A stretch of 20,597 bases of DNA, from positions 1 to 20,597 of the forward strand of contig WUAK01000010.1 of assembly GCA_009827205.1 (NCBI GenBank), read 5' to 3'. Shown in pieces: positions 6,365 to 14,145 of this stretch (its first letter is position 1; every line of letters begins with the position of its first letter). The position numbers and the translations under genes are program-made. Source of the stretch: Phycisphaeraceae bacterium (GTDB lineage: Bacteria; Planctomycetota; Phycisphaerae; Phycisphaerales; UBA1924). The notes under the pieces were generated by a model. The model did not search any database. It saw only the letters and a program-made list of their open reading frames with translations, and had not been told where the DNA came from.

Positions 6365-7451
6365 AGAACTCGGCGAGAAAACCGAAGATCCGACCGGCAA
6401 GAAGCTCGCCGACGCCAGGAACAAGGGCAAGCTCCCAAAGAGCAAGGATCTCTCTGGAGCGATCGATCTGATCGCGGCGGCCATCGTTGTGCTCATGCTG
6501 GGGATGTTCGTCGCGGGCCGGATGGCTGGACTGCTCGAGCGGTCGCTCGGGGGGCAGTCTATCGGTCTGGGCAACCCGATAGACATCCTCGGTGAGTCTG
6601 TTCATAGCGCAGCGGTCGACATGGTGGGCACGCTCGCCCCAGTCATGGCGATTATGTTCATCGTCATCCTGATCTCGAACTTCCTGCAGGTCGGTCCGCT
6701 CTTTACCTTCGATCCGATACAGCCGAAAGTGAGCAGGCTCAACCCGATCTCTGGCGTCAAACGCATCTTCGGCATGCGCGGTGTGATGCAGACCGTGATG
6801 AGCATCGCCAAGCTCTCGGTTGTTGGCGTTGTTGTTGTCCTCGTCATGATGAGGAACGAGCCCAAGCTGGTCAGGCTGCCGCTGCTTATGCCCACGCAGG
6901 CAGCGATGGTCACGATCTACGTGCTTATCGAGATCCTCGCGTGGGTGCTCTCGATCCTGCTCATCATCGGCGTGCTCGACTACATGTACCAGAAATGGCA
7001 GCACAAGCGCGATCTCCGCATGACCAAGCAAGAGGTCAAAGATGAGGTCAAATCGCTCGAGGGCGATCCCGACATGAAGCGCAGACGCTTCAAGATGGCT
7101 CAAGAAGTCGCGATGCAGCGGATCGGTTCCGAAGTGCCCGACGCCGACGTTGTGGTGACGAACCCGACGCACTTCTCGGTCGCGCTCCGCTACAAGTCCG
7201 ACTGGGGGGCGCCCCGCGTGGTCGCCAAGGGAGCAGATCATCTCGCGTTCCGAATCCGCCATGTCGCGTCGGCCAACAACGTACCGATTGTCGAGCGTCC
7301 GCCGCTTGCAAGAGCGCTCTACTGGGGCACACAGGAGGGCGACGAGATCTCTGAAGAGCATTACGAGGCGGTCGCCGAGATCCTCGCGTATGTGTACCGC
7401 CTCGACGGGACCGCGTCCGAGATGCGTCAAGAAGCCGGAGCACTGGTGTAA
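6357..7451 (+). CDS. flhB: Flagellar export switch protein FlhB
   Basis: A 364-residue protein with four transmembrane helices and a C-terminal cytoplasmic autocleaving domain that switches export specificity from hook to filament. The start is GTG at 6357 within the end of fliR. The N-terminus (AEELGEKTEDPTGKKLADAR and NKGKLPKSKDL) is the hallmark of the FlhB/YscU family. The autocleavage motif NPTH is intact at residues 269-272, within VVVTNPTHFSVALRY, so normal cleavage between Asn and Pro is expected. The rest of the family domain follows: PRVVAKGADHLAFRIR, NVPIVERPPLARALYW and the EISEEHYEAVAEILAYVYRL ending. Length is usual for the family. Confidence 0.97.
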   Translation: MAEELGEKTEDPTGKKLADARNKGKLPKSKDLSGAIDLIAAAIVVLMLGMFVAGRMAGLLERSLGGQSIGLGNPIDILGESVHSAAVDMVGTLAPVMAIMFIVILISNFLQVGPLFTFDPIQPKVSRLNPISGVKRIFGMRGVMQTVMSIAKLSVVGVVVVLVMMRNEPKLVRLPLLMPTQAAMVTIYVLIEILAWVLSILLIIGVLDYMYQKWQHKRDLRMTKQEVKDEVKSLEGDPDMKRRRFKMAQEVAMQRIGSEVPDADVVVTNPTHFSVALRYKSDWGAPRVVAKGADHLAFRIRHVASANNVPIVERPPLARALYWGTQEGDEISEEHYEAVAEILAYVYRLDGTASEMRQEAGALV

Positions 7452-7455
7452 CTAG

Positions 7456-9648
7456 ATGGCAGACAAGCCTCAACAACCCGCTCTCGCCCCGTCGCTCCCG
7501 GCGTGGATGCTGCGCATCCAGCAGTACCGCTCGCTGTTTGTCCCGCTTGGCTTTGTCCTCGGGCTGATGGTCATCCTGGTCCCGCTGCCCCCGATGGGCA
7601 TGGACATGCTGATCGCGCTGAACATCAGCTTGGGTCTGGTCATCCTCCTGACGACGATCTACATGAACCACCCGCTGGATTTCAGCGTGTTCCCCTCTCT
7701 GCTGCTCGCGACGACACTCCTCAGGCTCGTCCTGAATGTGGCATCGACAAGGCTCATCCTGACCGCCGACGCCTCATCCCCAGAGGAAGCGGTCAACGTC
7801 GCGGGTCACGTGATCGGCGCGTTCGGCGCGTTTGTCGCAGGTGATTCGCTCGCCGTGGGCGTGATCATCTTCCTGATCCTGATCATCGTGCAGTTCATGG
7901 TGATCACCAAGGGCGCAACGCGGATCAGTGAGGTCGCCGCGAGGTTCACGCTCGACGCGATGCCCGGCAAGCAGCTGGCGATCGACGCCGACCTGAACGC
8001 GGGCATCATCACAGAGGGCGAAGCCCGCCAGCGTCGCGAAGACATCCGCCGCGAAGCAGACTTCTTCGGCGCCATGGACGGTGCTTCAAAGTTTGTCCGA
8101 GGCGACGCCGTCGCGGGCATTCTCATCACACTCATCAACGTGATCGGCGGTTTCGCGATCGGCACGCTTGAGCGGGGATGGCCCGCGGGTCAGACCGCAG
8201 AGGTCTTCACCAAGCTGACGATCGGTGACGGTCTCACAAGCGCCATGCCCTCGCTGATCATCTCCATCGCCGCGGCTCTCATCGTGACCCGCTCAGGCTC
8301 AAAGGCTGATCTCGGCACAGAAATGACCGCGCAGCTCGGCAGCCAGCCTCGAGGCCTCTTCATCACGACCGCGTTCCTGACGATCCTCGCCGCCACACCG
8401 CTCCCAACGTTGCCGCTGCTCGTTTGTGCTGCGGTCTCCGCGATCGTCGGTTTCGCAATGATGCGGGGCGCCAAGATCATGGAGTTCAACGAGAAGCAAG
8501 TGGTCGAGGAATCAAACATCCCCGAGCCCGCGCCGATCGAATCGCTCCTGAAGGTCGACACACTCGAGCTCGAAGTCGGTTACGGCCTCGTCGCGCTCGT
8601 CGATACCAACCAGGGGGGCGACCTGCTCGAACGCATCAGCTCCACGCGCAGGCAGCTGGCGATCGAGATGGGCCTCGTCATGCCGCCCGTGCGCATCCGC
8701 GACAACATGCAGATCGATCCGACGAAGTACAACGTCAAGATACGCGGCGCAACGGTCGCGTCTGGCGAGGTCGTCCCGAGTCGCCTCATGGCGATGGACC
8801 CAGGCCTCGCCTCAGGCGAGATCGAGGGCGTCCGCACCGTCGAACCCGCATTCGGGCTCGACGCGTGGTGGATCGAGCCCAACCAGAAGCAGCGCGCCGA
8901 GACGCTCAACTACACAGTTGTCGAGCCTTCAAGCGTTCTGGCGACGCACATCTCCGAGGTCATCAAGCAGCACGCAGACGAATTGCTCACACGCGAAGAG
9001 GTCGGCAACCTGGTCGAGCAGCTCAAGGAACAAGCCGGCAAGCTCGTGGGCGACACGATCCCAGCAATCGTCGGCATGGGTGACCTTCAGAAGGTCCTCC
9101 AGTCGCTGCTCAAAGAACGCGTCTCGATCCGCGACCTCGAGACCATCGTTGAAACACTCGCCGAGTGGGCTCCCAAGACAAAGGACGTCGCGGTGCAGAC
9201 CGAGTACGTCCGCAACGGGCTCAAGCGGTCGATCAGCCATCAGTACGCCACGCCCAAGGACGAGGGCGGCCTCAAGCTCAGCTGCGTCACGCTCGATCCA
9301 GGGCTTGAAGAACGCGTGCAGGGCTACATCGACCGCTCGGGTGACACCACGGTCGTCACCATGCCGCCAAGGTCAGCAACCGAACTGGCGGCCCGGGTGC
9401 TCGAGGCGATGGCGCCGCTCACCGCTGCCGGGCACGCGCCGATCGTGCTCGCCTCGCCCGCGGTCCGAGGCGTGATCCACCAGATACTCGAACCACATGT
9501 GCCGGGCATCGCGGTGCTCGGATACAACGAGATCGTTCAGGGCATCGAAGTCGAGTCTCTCGGCTACGTGACGTGGCCCGCGACCGAACCTAGGGCAGTC
9601 GGAGATCAGCAAGAGGTAGCAGAAGCAGGCGCAGGTTCTGCGGCTTAG
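7456..9648 (+). CDS. flhA: Flagellar export gate protein FlhA
   Basis: A 730-residue protein of the FHIPEP family that forms the nonameric cytoplasmic ring of the export gate and uses the proton motive force. Residues 1 to about 325 contain eight transmembrane helices. The conserved cytoplasmic loop lies near residues 163-215 (RFTLDAMPGKQLAIDADLNA, GIITEGEARQRRE, FFGAMDGASKFVRGDA). The remaining C-terminal part is the cytoplasmic domain, including TLELEVGYGLVALVD, RIRDNMQIDPTKYNVKIRG, the LTREEVGNLVEQLKE segment and PAVRGVIHQILEPHVPGIAV followed by LGYNEI. The ATG at 7456 lies 4 bp after the flhB stop. A GGAG sits about 17 nt upstream, rather far, so coupling to flhB is likely. Length is standard. 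Confidence 0.97.
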   Translation: MADKPQQPALAPSLPAWMLRIQQYRSLFVPLGFVLGLMVILVPLPPMGMDMLIALNISLGLVILLTTIYMNHPLDFSVFPSLLLATTLLRLVLNVASTRLILTADASSPEEAVNVAGHVIGAFGAFVAGDSLAVGVIIFLILIIVQFMVITKGATRISEVAARFTLDAMPGKQLAIDADLNAGIITEGEARQRREDIRREADFFGAMDGASKFVRGDAVAGILITLINVIGGFAIGTLERGWPAGQTAEVFTKLTIGDGLTSAMPSLIISIAAALIVTRSGSKADLGTEMTAQLGSQPRGLFITTAFLTILAATPLPTLPLLVCAAVSAIVGFAMMRGAKIMEFNEKQVVEESNIPEPAPIESLLKVDTLELEVGYGLVALVDTNQGGDLLERISSTRRQLAIEMGLVMPPVRIRDNMQIDPTKYNVKIRGATVASGEVVPSRLMAMDPGLASGEIEGVRTVEPAFGLDAWWIEPNQKQRAETLNYTVVEPSSVLATHISEVIKQHADELLTREEVGNLVEQLKEQAGKLVGDTIPAIVGMGDLQKVLQSLLKERVSIRDLETIVETLAEWAPKTKDVAVQTEYVRNGLKRSISHQYATPKDEGGLKLSCVTLDPGLEERVQGYIDRSGDTTVVTMPPRSATELAARVLEAMAPLTAAGHAPIVLASPAVRGVIHQILEPHVPGIAVLGYNEIVQGIEVESLGYVTWPATEPRAVGDQQEVAEAGAGSAA

Positions 9649-9774
9649 GGCATGCACGCCCTGTCATTTGCTGCTATGCTCACGCCTGTCCGGCCGATCG
9701 GTCGGGATTGAGTTTGGATCAGAAGCGGGGGCGGCAAGGATGCGGCCCGAATCCGCGAGCCAGGGAAGGCGACC
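9647..9774 (+). promoter_or_regulatory. flhA-flhF gap: small hairpin, possible internal promoter, imperfect palindrome
   Basis: This is the only sizeable gap between the export genes and flhF. It begins with AGGGC (9647-9651) and GCCCT (9658-9662) around a 6-nt loop at the flhA stop, which is too weak and T-poor for a clear terminator. A TATGCT at 9675-9680 could be a -10 box, but no good -35 was found. CCGGCCGA/TCGGTCGG (9690-9705) is a 16-bp palindrome with one mismatched pair. flhF may have its own weak promoter here. Confidence 0.25.
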
Positions 9775-11148
9775 ATGCCACTCAAGGTCTATCGCGCACG
9801 CACAATGTCCGAAGCACTGGCAGAGGTCAAGAAAGACCTCGGGGCCGACGCGGTCATCTTGCACACTCGCTCGTTCAAAACATCGGGCCTGCTCGGCCTG
9901 GGTTCGAAGAACATGGTCGAGATCACCGCGACCGACGACGAACCCACAGCCTCGAAACGTACTCAACGACCTGCAAGGCGAACCACCGAGCGATCGGCGA
10001 CACCCGCTGCGCGTTCACTCTCTTCCGCGGCTGCGAGCAAGGCCTACGGCAAGCCCGCCGCTCCAGTCGCGCTCAGTCAATCCGCCTCGACCACACCAAA
10101 GTTCGAACCCGGTTTCACCTCAGAAAGCGATTCCGCGGTTGCTCTCATGGAGCCCCCGACACCTCCATCACACCCGGATCGCGGAATCTCGCAGCCCACA
10201 CAAAGTGTGATGCCAGTTGCGCCCTCGCGTCAGGACAAACCTCCGCAGGATGCTTCACTCGAGGACGAGTTGCACTCCATCAAGCGGATGATCGGGCGGA
10301 TCCTCAGCAGTTCAACTTCGCCTTCGACCGCGCCCGGATCGATGCCTGATGCGTTGTTCGAGCACTACCTCGCGCTGACCGAACAATCAGTCGCGACCGA
10401 GATCGCCGACGAGATCGTGGGCAAGGTCCGCGACGAGCTGTCCGCAGCCGAACTCGCTGACACTGAAATCGTGCGTGAGACGATGCTCAGGCAGATTGCC
10501 AAGCTCGTCCCCGCCGCGGGTGACAGCCCGCTCCCTCGCAGGCCCGCCGACGGTCGCCCGCTGACCATCGCGCTCATCGGACCGACTGGTGTCGGCAAAA
10601 CCACGACCCTCGCCAAGCTCGCCGCGGTCGCCAAACTCCGCCACGGCAGGACAGTGGGGCTGGTGACGACAGATACCTATCGAATCGCTGCGGTTGAACA
10701 GCTCCGCACGTACGCCGACATCATCGGGCTCACACTCAAAGTCGTGAGTTCGCCCGCGGAGATGCGCCCGTCGCTCGAAGAACTCTCGGATTGCGATGTC
10801 ATCCTGATCGACACCGCAGGGCGGAGCCAGCACGACGGCGATCGGTTGTGCGAGCTGCGCACGTACCTCGATGAAGCCGACCCGCACGAGACACACCTTG
10901 TGCTCTCGACAACCTCAGCCGAAGCAGTCATGCTGAGAGCAGCCGAGCGGTTCGCAGAGCTCCGCCCGAACCGGCTGATCCTGACCAAGCTGGACGAAGC
11001 CGTTAACTTCGGCGTCCTCCTGAGCGTGACTCGTAAGGCCGAGGTCAAGCTGAGCTATGTCACGACAGGGCAAGAGGTCCCGGACCACATCGAGGCTGGC
11101 AGGCCCGACCGGATTTCACGTCTCATACTGAGTGGGCCAGACGCGTGA
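9775..11148 (+). CDS. flhF: Flagellar placement GTPase FlhF (SRP-type)
   Basis: A 457-residue SRP-family GTPase that marks the site of flagellar assembly. The N-terminal B domain starts PLKVYRARTMSEALAEVKKD and LGADAVILHTRSFK. A Pro/Ser/Thr-rich linker of roughly 100 residues follows, then the helical N domain (about 165-260) and the G domain. G1 is GPTGVGKTT at 269-277. The SRP-specific TTDTYRIAAVEQLRTYADII insertion follows. G3 is DTAGR starting at D346, and G4 is TKLDE starting at T404. The C-terminal GQEVPDHIEAGRPDRI is standard. The ATG has a GGGAAGG site upstream. The stop overlaps the GTG start of flhG (GTGA). FlhF works as a dimer controlled by FlhG, encoded next. Confidence 0.96.
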   Translation: MPLKVYRARTMSEALAEVKKDLGADAVILHTRSFKTSGLLGLGSKNMVEITATDDEPTASKRTQRPARRTTERSATPAARSLSSAAASKAYGKPAAPVALSQSASTTPKFEPGFTSESDSAVALMEPPTPPSHPDRGISQPTQSVMPVAPSRQDKPPQDASLEDELHSIKRMIGRILSSSTSPSTAPGSMPDALFEHYLALTEQSVATEIADEIVGKVRDELSAAELADTEIVRETMLRQIAKLVPAAGDSPLPRRPADGRPLTIALIGPTGVGKTTTLAKLAAVAKLRHGRTVGLVTTDTYRIAAVEQLRTYADIIGLTLKVVSSPAEMRPSLEELSDCDVILIDTAGRSQHDGDRLCELRTYLDEADPHETHLVLSTTSAEAVMLRAAERFAELRPNRLILTKLDEAVNFGVLLSVTRKAEVKLSYVTTGQEVPDHIEAGRPDRISRLILSGPDA

Positions 11149-12110
11149 GCATCGTTCCACTCCAGCACGGTGTTCGCGTGCGCGACGATCAGGCAACCCG
11201 CTTGCGCGCAATGCTCACGAGCGATGATCGCGCATCAAAGCCTGCCCCGAAAGATGTCGAAAGGCCCCGACCAAAGATCATCACGCTTGCCTCTGGCAAG
11301 GGCGGCGTCGGCAAGACCTTTACTTCGATCTCGCTTGCCACCGCGTTCGCCTCTTCGGGGCATCGCACGACACTCATCGATGCGGACTTCGGTGCTGCCA
11401 ACGCGGACATCATGCTCGGGCTTGCTCCGCTACGCAGACTCGACGAGTGCTTCATCCGAGGATTCGCGCGTGGACACACGCTCCGGGATATTGCCATTGA
11501 CTCGGGCGCAGGCTTCAGACTCGTGCCCGGACCGGTCGGCATGGGAAGGCCCCCAGCGAACGCCGACCGCCAGCGATTGCTTTCTGGTCTATCCGCTCTC
11601 AGCGACACGACAGATCTCGCGCTGCTGGACTGCTCGGCTGGTGTCGGTCCGAGCGTGCTCGAGATGCTCGCCGCGTCCGACATCGCGGTCATTGTGCTCA
11701 CACCAGAGCCGACATCGATCGCCGACGCTTACGCGCTCGTGAAGTCGCTCGTGCGTTCGAAGGGCCCCGAATCGGCATCGAAGCTCAAACTGCTCGTCAA
11801 CCAGGCGAGTTCGAAAGCGGAAGCCGAGCGCGTGCACCGGCGGGTGTCTGCTGTAGCCAAGCGATTTCTTGGTCTCTCGCTGCCCCTCATCGGATCGATT
11901 CCTCACGACAAAGCCGTCAAGCGCGGGATATGTGATCAACGCATCGTGCAGGGCGGCAAGCTGCGATCCTCATCTGGACGAGCTGCGAGGCGGATAGCAG
12001 AACAATTGTCTGCGCAGGTCAAAAGTTTGGATATTGATAGGTACACGTCTTGCGCGATGCCCGAAACAGAGGACGCAAGGTCGCGTCTCGGGCTCGTTCT
12101 GGACCGATGA
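11145..12110 (+). CDS. flhG: Flagellum number regulator FlhG (MinD/ParA-type ATPase)
   Basis: A 321-residue deviant Walker-A ATPase. Near the N-terminus DQATRLR (residues 15-21) matches the DQAxxLR activator motif through which FlhG stimulates FlhF GTPase activity, which separates it from MinD. The Walker A motif GKGGVGKT is at residues 51-58, followed by TTLIDADFGAANADIMLGL. The switch segment LALLDCSAGVGPSVLEML fits the family, although Cys takes the place of the more usual Thr or Ala after Asp. LLVNQASSKAEAERVHRRV and LIGSIPHDKAVKRGI are typical of FlhG (YlxH). The start is GTG at 11145, overlapping the flhF TGA. Its pairing with FlhF fits control of flagellar number. The last 20 residues or so look like a poorly conserved tail. 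Confidence 0.93.
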   Translation: MSIVPLQHGVRVRDDQATRLRAMLTSDDRASKPAPKDVERPRPKIITLASGKGGVGKTFTSISLATAFASSGHRTTLIDADFGAANADIMLGLAPLRRLDECFIRGFARGHTLRDIAIDSGAGFRLVPGPVGMGRPPANADRQRLLSGLSALSDTTDLALLDCSAGVGPSVLEMLAASDIAVIVLTPEPTSIADAYALVKSLVRSKGPESASKLKLLVNQASSKAEAERVHRRVSAVAKRFLGLSLPLIGSIPHDKAVKRGICDQRIVQGGKLRSSSGRAARRIAEQLSAQVKSLDIDRYTSCAMPETEDARSRLGLVLDR

Positions 12111-12198
12111 TGCGTGTTGTGAGGGCAACAGCCCGGCGCGGTGACATTTTTCTGCTCTGCGAGTGAAGTCTCGCGCCGTTCGGGACGATCCCGATCTC

Positions 12199-12215
12199 AG
12201 GAGTGGTACGGCTTG
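12199..12215 (+). promoter_or_regulatory. Ribosome binding site deciding a TTG start
   Basis: AGGAG at 12199-12203 lies 9 nt before TTG at 12213-12215, in frame with the small membrane protein downstream. No ATG in that frame has a comparable site: the ATGs at 12246 and 12270 would remove most of the N-terminus or part of the first hydrophobic segment. Confidence 0.6.
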
Positions 12216-12542
12216 AGCACAAATCCTCACGAAACGCAGTGCTCAATGAGGCGGCTATCTGCGAGCACAATGGCGCTCGCGGGCTTTGTCGTCGCGCTGC
12301 TCGCCGGTATGCAGGCAGAGAACACGACCAGCAGGGTCATCGTCACAGCGCTCGTTGCGCTCGTCGCGTGCCACATAGCAGGCACGATTCTGGGGATGGT
12401 GATCGAACGCGTGCTCAACGAGCATCGGCTCGCTGTATCGAACGAGTATCAGCAAGAGCAGCAGGCCCAAGAGGAATCCTCGGTAGAGGACTCGGTCGTC
12501 CCGGAAGCGACGGAAGTAGAACCAGAGAAAAAAGCGGCGTGA
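12213..12542 (+). CDS. Uncharacterised small two-TM membrane protein of the flagellar operon
   Basis: A 109-residue protein that I do not recognise. From the TTG start it begins MSTNPHETQCSMRRLSAS. Two hydrophobic segments follow, at about residues 19-34 (TMALAGFVVALLAGMQ) and 42-64 (VIVTALVALVACHIAGTILG). They are separated by a short polar hairpin (AENTTSR) that would face the periplasm. The last 40 residues are a Glu/Gln-rich tail (EYQQEQQAQEESSVEDS, ending PEKKAA). In Gram-positive operons of similar order this slot holds cheB and other chemotaxis genes. The gap to flhG is about 100 bp and to the sigma gene about 160 bp, and all are on the same strand. The acidic tail with Lys-Lys end could contact a cytoplasmic partner such as FlhG or the sigma factor, but that is speculation. 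Confidence 0.7.
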   Translation: MSTNPHETQCSMRRLSASTMALAGFVVALLAGMQAENTTSRVIVTALVALVACHIAGTILGMVIERVLNEHRLAVSNEYQQEQQAQEESSVEDSVVPEATEVEPEKKAA

Positions 12543-12573
12543 ATAAGCCGTGGAGCGCTGGCGGAGCGCGCGC

Positions 12574-12615
12574 GGAGTCCATATACTCCACCCCGTCCAA
12601 GGATGGACGCATTTT
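12574..12615 (+). promoter_or_regulatory. Tandem hairpins and possible promoter upstream of the sigma gene
   Basis: GGAGT (12574-12578) pairs with ACTCC (12585-12589), and CGTCC (12594-12598) with GGACG (12605-12609). The second is followed by CATTTTC, which makes a weak terminator-like element. TATACT at 12582-12587 matches five of six bases of a -10 box in otherwise GC-rich DNA, but the -35 region (TGGCGG at 12559-12564) is poor. The sigma gene may therefore have its own promoter. Confidence 0.3.
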
Positions 12616-12664
12616 CGAGTGGTTCCGATTGGCTTTTCCGAGTCAGTCGCCTCGAGAGACAATT

Positions 12665-12677
12665 CGGCAATTTGCCG
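12665..12677. promoter_or_regulatory. 13-bp palindrome CGGCAA-T-TTGCCG before the sigma gene
   Basis: CGGCAA (12665-12670) and TTGCCG (12672-12677) form a perfect inverted repeat around one base, 11 bp before the AAGGAG site (12689-12694) and 23 bp before the ATG at 12701. It could be a DNA operator for a dimeric regulator. As RNA the loop would be too tight unless the inner pairs open. Confidence 0.4.
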
Positions 12678-12700
12678 CGTGAGAGGTCAAGGAGCAGACC

Positions 12701-13567
12701 ATGCCCACGACGAAGAAGGCATCGCCTTCCAAACGAAGCGCATCTTCCACAAAGAAGCGCACCACCAAGAAGAAACCAAAAGCAGAACTCCCAATCTCGG
12801 AGCGTCCAATCGAGGAGCTCTGGATCGACTACACCGACAGCCGCGACCAGGGGATCCGTAACTTCTTCATGGAGAAGTACTACCCGCTCGTGCGCTACCA
12901 CGCAGAGCGTGTGCACGCACGCCTTCCTGACGAGGTCAACATCGACGACCTCATCCAGGCAGGCGTCTTCGGGCTCGCCGATGCGATCAACGCGTTCGAT
13001 CTGGCACGCCAGGTCAAGTTCGAGACCTACTGCGCCCCTCGTATCCGCGGCGCGATCCTCGACGAGCTCCGCCTGATGGACTGGGTACCAAGGCTTGTGC
13101 GCCACAGGTCATCCAAGGTCGAACAGGCTCGCCAGAGACTCGAGACATCAACGGGCAGGCCGGCCACGCACGAAGAGATCGCAGAAACGCTCGGCGTAGA
13201 CAGCGAGGAGTACGAGAAGATCCACCGCGACTCATCAGCGGTTGGCACGTTCAGCCTGACACGCAAGGCGTACCCGAGCGACGGCGACCGCGATGTTCGG
13301 GAGATCGATGTCATCCGCGATGACACCCAGCAGAATCCTGTTCGCAACCTCGAACGCAAGGACCTGCAAGACTTGATCACCAAGGGCCTCAGCAGAGCCG
13401 AGCGTCTCATTGTCATCCTGTATTACTTTGAAGGCATGACGATGAAGGAGATCGGCGCCACGCTCGATCTCTCCGAGAGCCGCGTCAGCCAGATGCACAG
13501 CTCGATCCTCGCTCGCGTCAAAGCGCAGGTTCAGCACCGCGTCCGCGAGCTCGAACCCGCGAGCTGA
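12701..13567 (+). CDS. fliA: Flagellar sigma factor, sigma-28 / FliA-WhiG family
   Basis: A 288-residue sigma-70-family factor that directs RNA polymerase to late flagellar genes. The ATG at 12701 has AAGGAG 6 nt upstream. Residues 1-28 are a Lys/Ser/Thr-rich extension not usual in FliA. Region 2 includes NFFMEKYYPLVRYHAERVHA, LPDEVNIDDLIQAGVFGLAD and AINAFDLARQVKFETYCAPR, then IRGAILDELRLMDWVPRLVR, which is the FliA/WhiG/SigD signature. Region 3 carries PATHEEIAETLGVDSEEY. Region 4 carries LSRAERLIVILYYFEGMTMK and EIGATLDLSESRVSQMHSSI, the helix-turn-helix that reads the -35 element. It is the last gene of the flagellar block, with a strong terminator behind it. WhiG-like naming would also be valid. 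Confidence 0.94.
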   Translation: MPTTKKASPSKRSASSTKKRTTKKKPKAELPISERPIEELWIDYTDSRDQGIRNFFMEKYYPLVRYHAERVHARLPDEVNIDDLIQAGVFGLADAINAFDLARQVKFETYCAPRIRGAILDELRLMDWVPRLVRHRSSKVEQARQRLETSTGRPATHEEIAETLGVDSEEYEKIHRDSSAVGTFSLTRKAYPSDGDRDVREIDVIRDDTQQNPVRNLERKDLQDLITKGLSRAERLIVILYYFEGMTMKEIGATLDLSESRVSQMHSSILARVKAQVQHRVRELEPAS

Positions 13568-13595
13568 TTGGCTCGGAATCCGAACGAATGCACTC

Positions 13596-13631
13596 GCTCG
13601 GCCCCATGCTCCGGGGCCGAGCTTGTCTTTT
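13596..13631 (+). terminator. Strong intrinsic terminator closing the flagellar block
   Basis: GCTCGGCCCC (13596-13605) and GGGGCCGAGC (13613-13622) form a perfect 10-bp stem with a 7-nt loop, followed by TTGTCTTTT (13623-13631). It lies 28 bp after the sigma factor stop codon. Confidence 0.88.
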
Positions 13632-13656
13632 GCCAGCCGCCAGCGCACGCTATGGC

Positions 13657-14145
13657 ATGACCGACGCCGTCGTCGCCCTCGGTTCGAACCTGGGCGACCG
13701 CAAATCCAGTATCCGGGCCTCACTCGCACGCATCGAGGAGTTGCCTTGTACATCCGTCGTACGTGTGTCTGCGCTCATCGAAACTGACCCCGTCGGGCCG
13801 ATCGAGCAGGGCACGTATCTCAACGGGGCGTGTCTTCTTGAAACAGATCTGGACGCGAGAAAGCTGCTTGCAGAGTTACTCTCCATCGAGCGAGAACTGG
13901 GCCGTGATAGGGACAGAGAAGAACGCTGGGGGCCGCGCATGATCGATCTCGACCTGCTCGTCTTCGGCGATGAGATCATCAACGAGCCCGGCCTGACGGT
14001 GCCTCACCCGCGTATTGCGGAGCGGCTCTTTGTCCTCGAACCGATGAACGAGATCGTTCCGGAACTGATTGTGCCCCCTGGGCGTCTCACAGTGCATCAG
14101 CTCTACCAGAGACTGGTTCAGGCCGGGGAAGAAACGTGCTTGTAG
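13657..14145 (+). CDS. folK: 2-amino-4-hydroxy-6-hydroxymethyldihydropteridine pyrophosphokinase (HPPK)
   Basis: A 162-residue enzyme that transfers pyrophosphate from ATP to 6-hydroxymethyl-7,8-dihydropterin in folate synthesis in the cytoplasm. The start at ATG 13657 gives TDAVVALGSNLGDR, the family N-terminus. Other motifs are SALIETDPVGPIEQGTYLNG, LLSIERELGR and the HPPK signature RWGPRMIDLDLLVFGDE. Arg90 and Arg94 and the Mg-binding aspartates at 97 and 99 correspond to those of E. coli HPPK. The C-terminus LTVPHPRIAERLFVLEPMNE is also typical. A longer version from 13588 would run through the terminator stem and is rejected. No clear ribosome site precedes the ATG, and only about 25 bp separate it from the terminator T run. 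The next gene overlaps its end by 10 bp. Confidence 0.95.
   Translation: MTDAVVALGSNLGDRKSSIRASLARIEELPCTSVVRVSALIETDPVGPIEQGTYLNGACLLETDLDARKLLAELLSIERELGRDRDREERWGPRMIDLDLLVFGDEIINEPGLTVPHPRIAERLFVLEPMNEIVPELIVPPGRLTVHQLYQRLVQAGEETCL

Noticed and set aside
6324..7430. Long minus-strand open frame (368 codons) opposite flhB
   Set aside because: It is a shadow of flhB in GC-rich DNA; the translation is rich in His, Asp and Arg and has no recognisable domain, while flhB has all family motifs.
12203..12682. Alternative plus-strand frame (159 codons) over the small membrane protein and the sigma leader
   Set aside because: The composition is Arg/Ala-rich and lacks any domain, and the other frame has hydrophobic segments and a good ribosome site.
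13630..13656. Promoter-like TTGCCA (13630-13635) and TATGGC (13651-13656) before folK
   Set aside because: Transcription would start inside the folK coding region and the 15-bp spacing is short.
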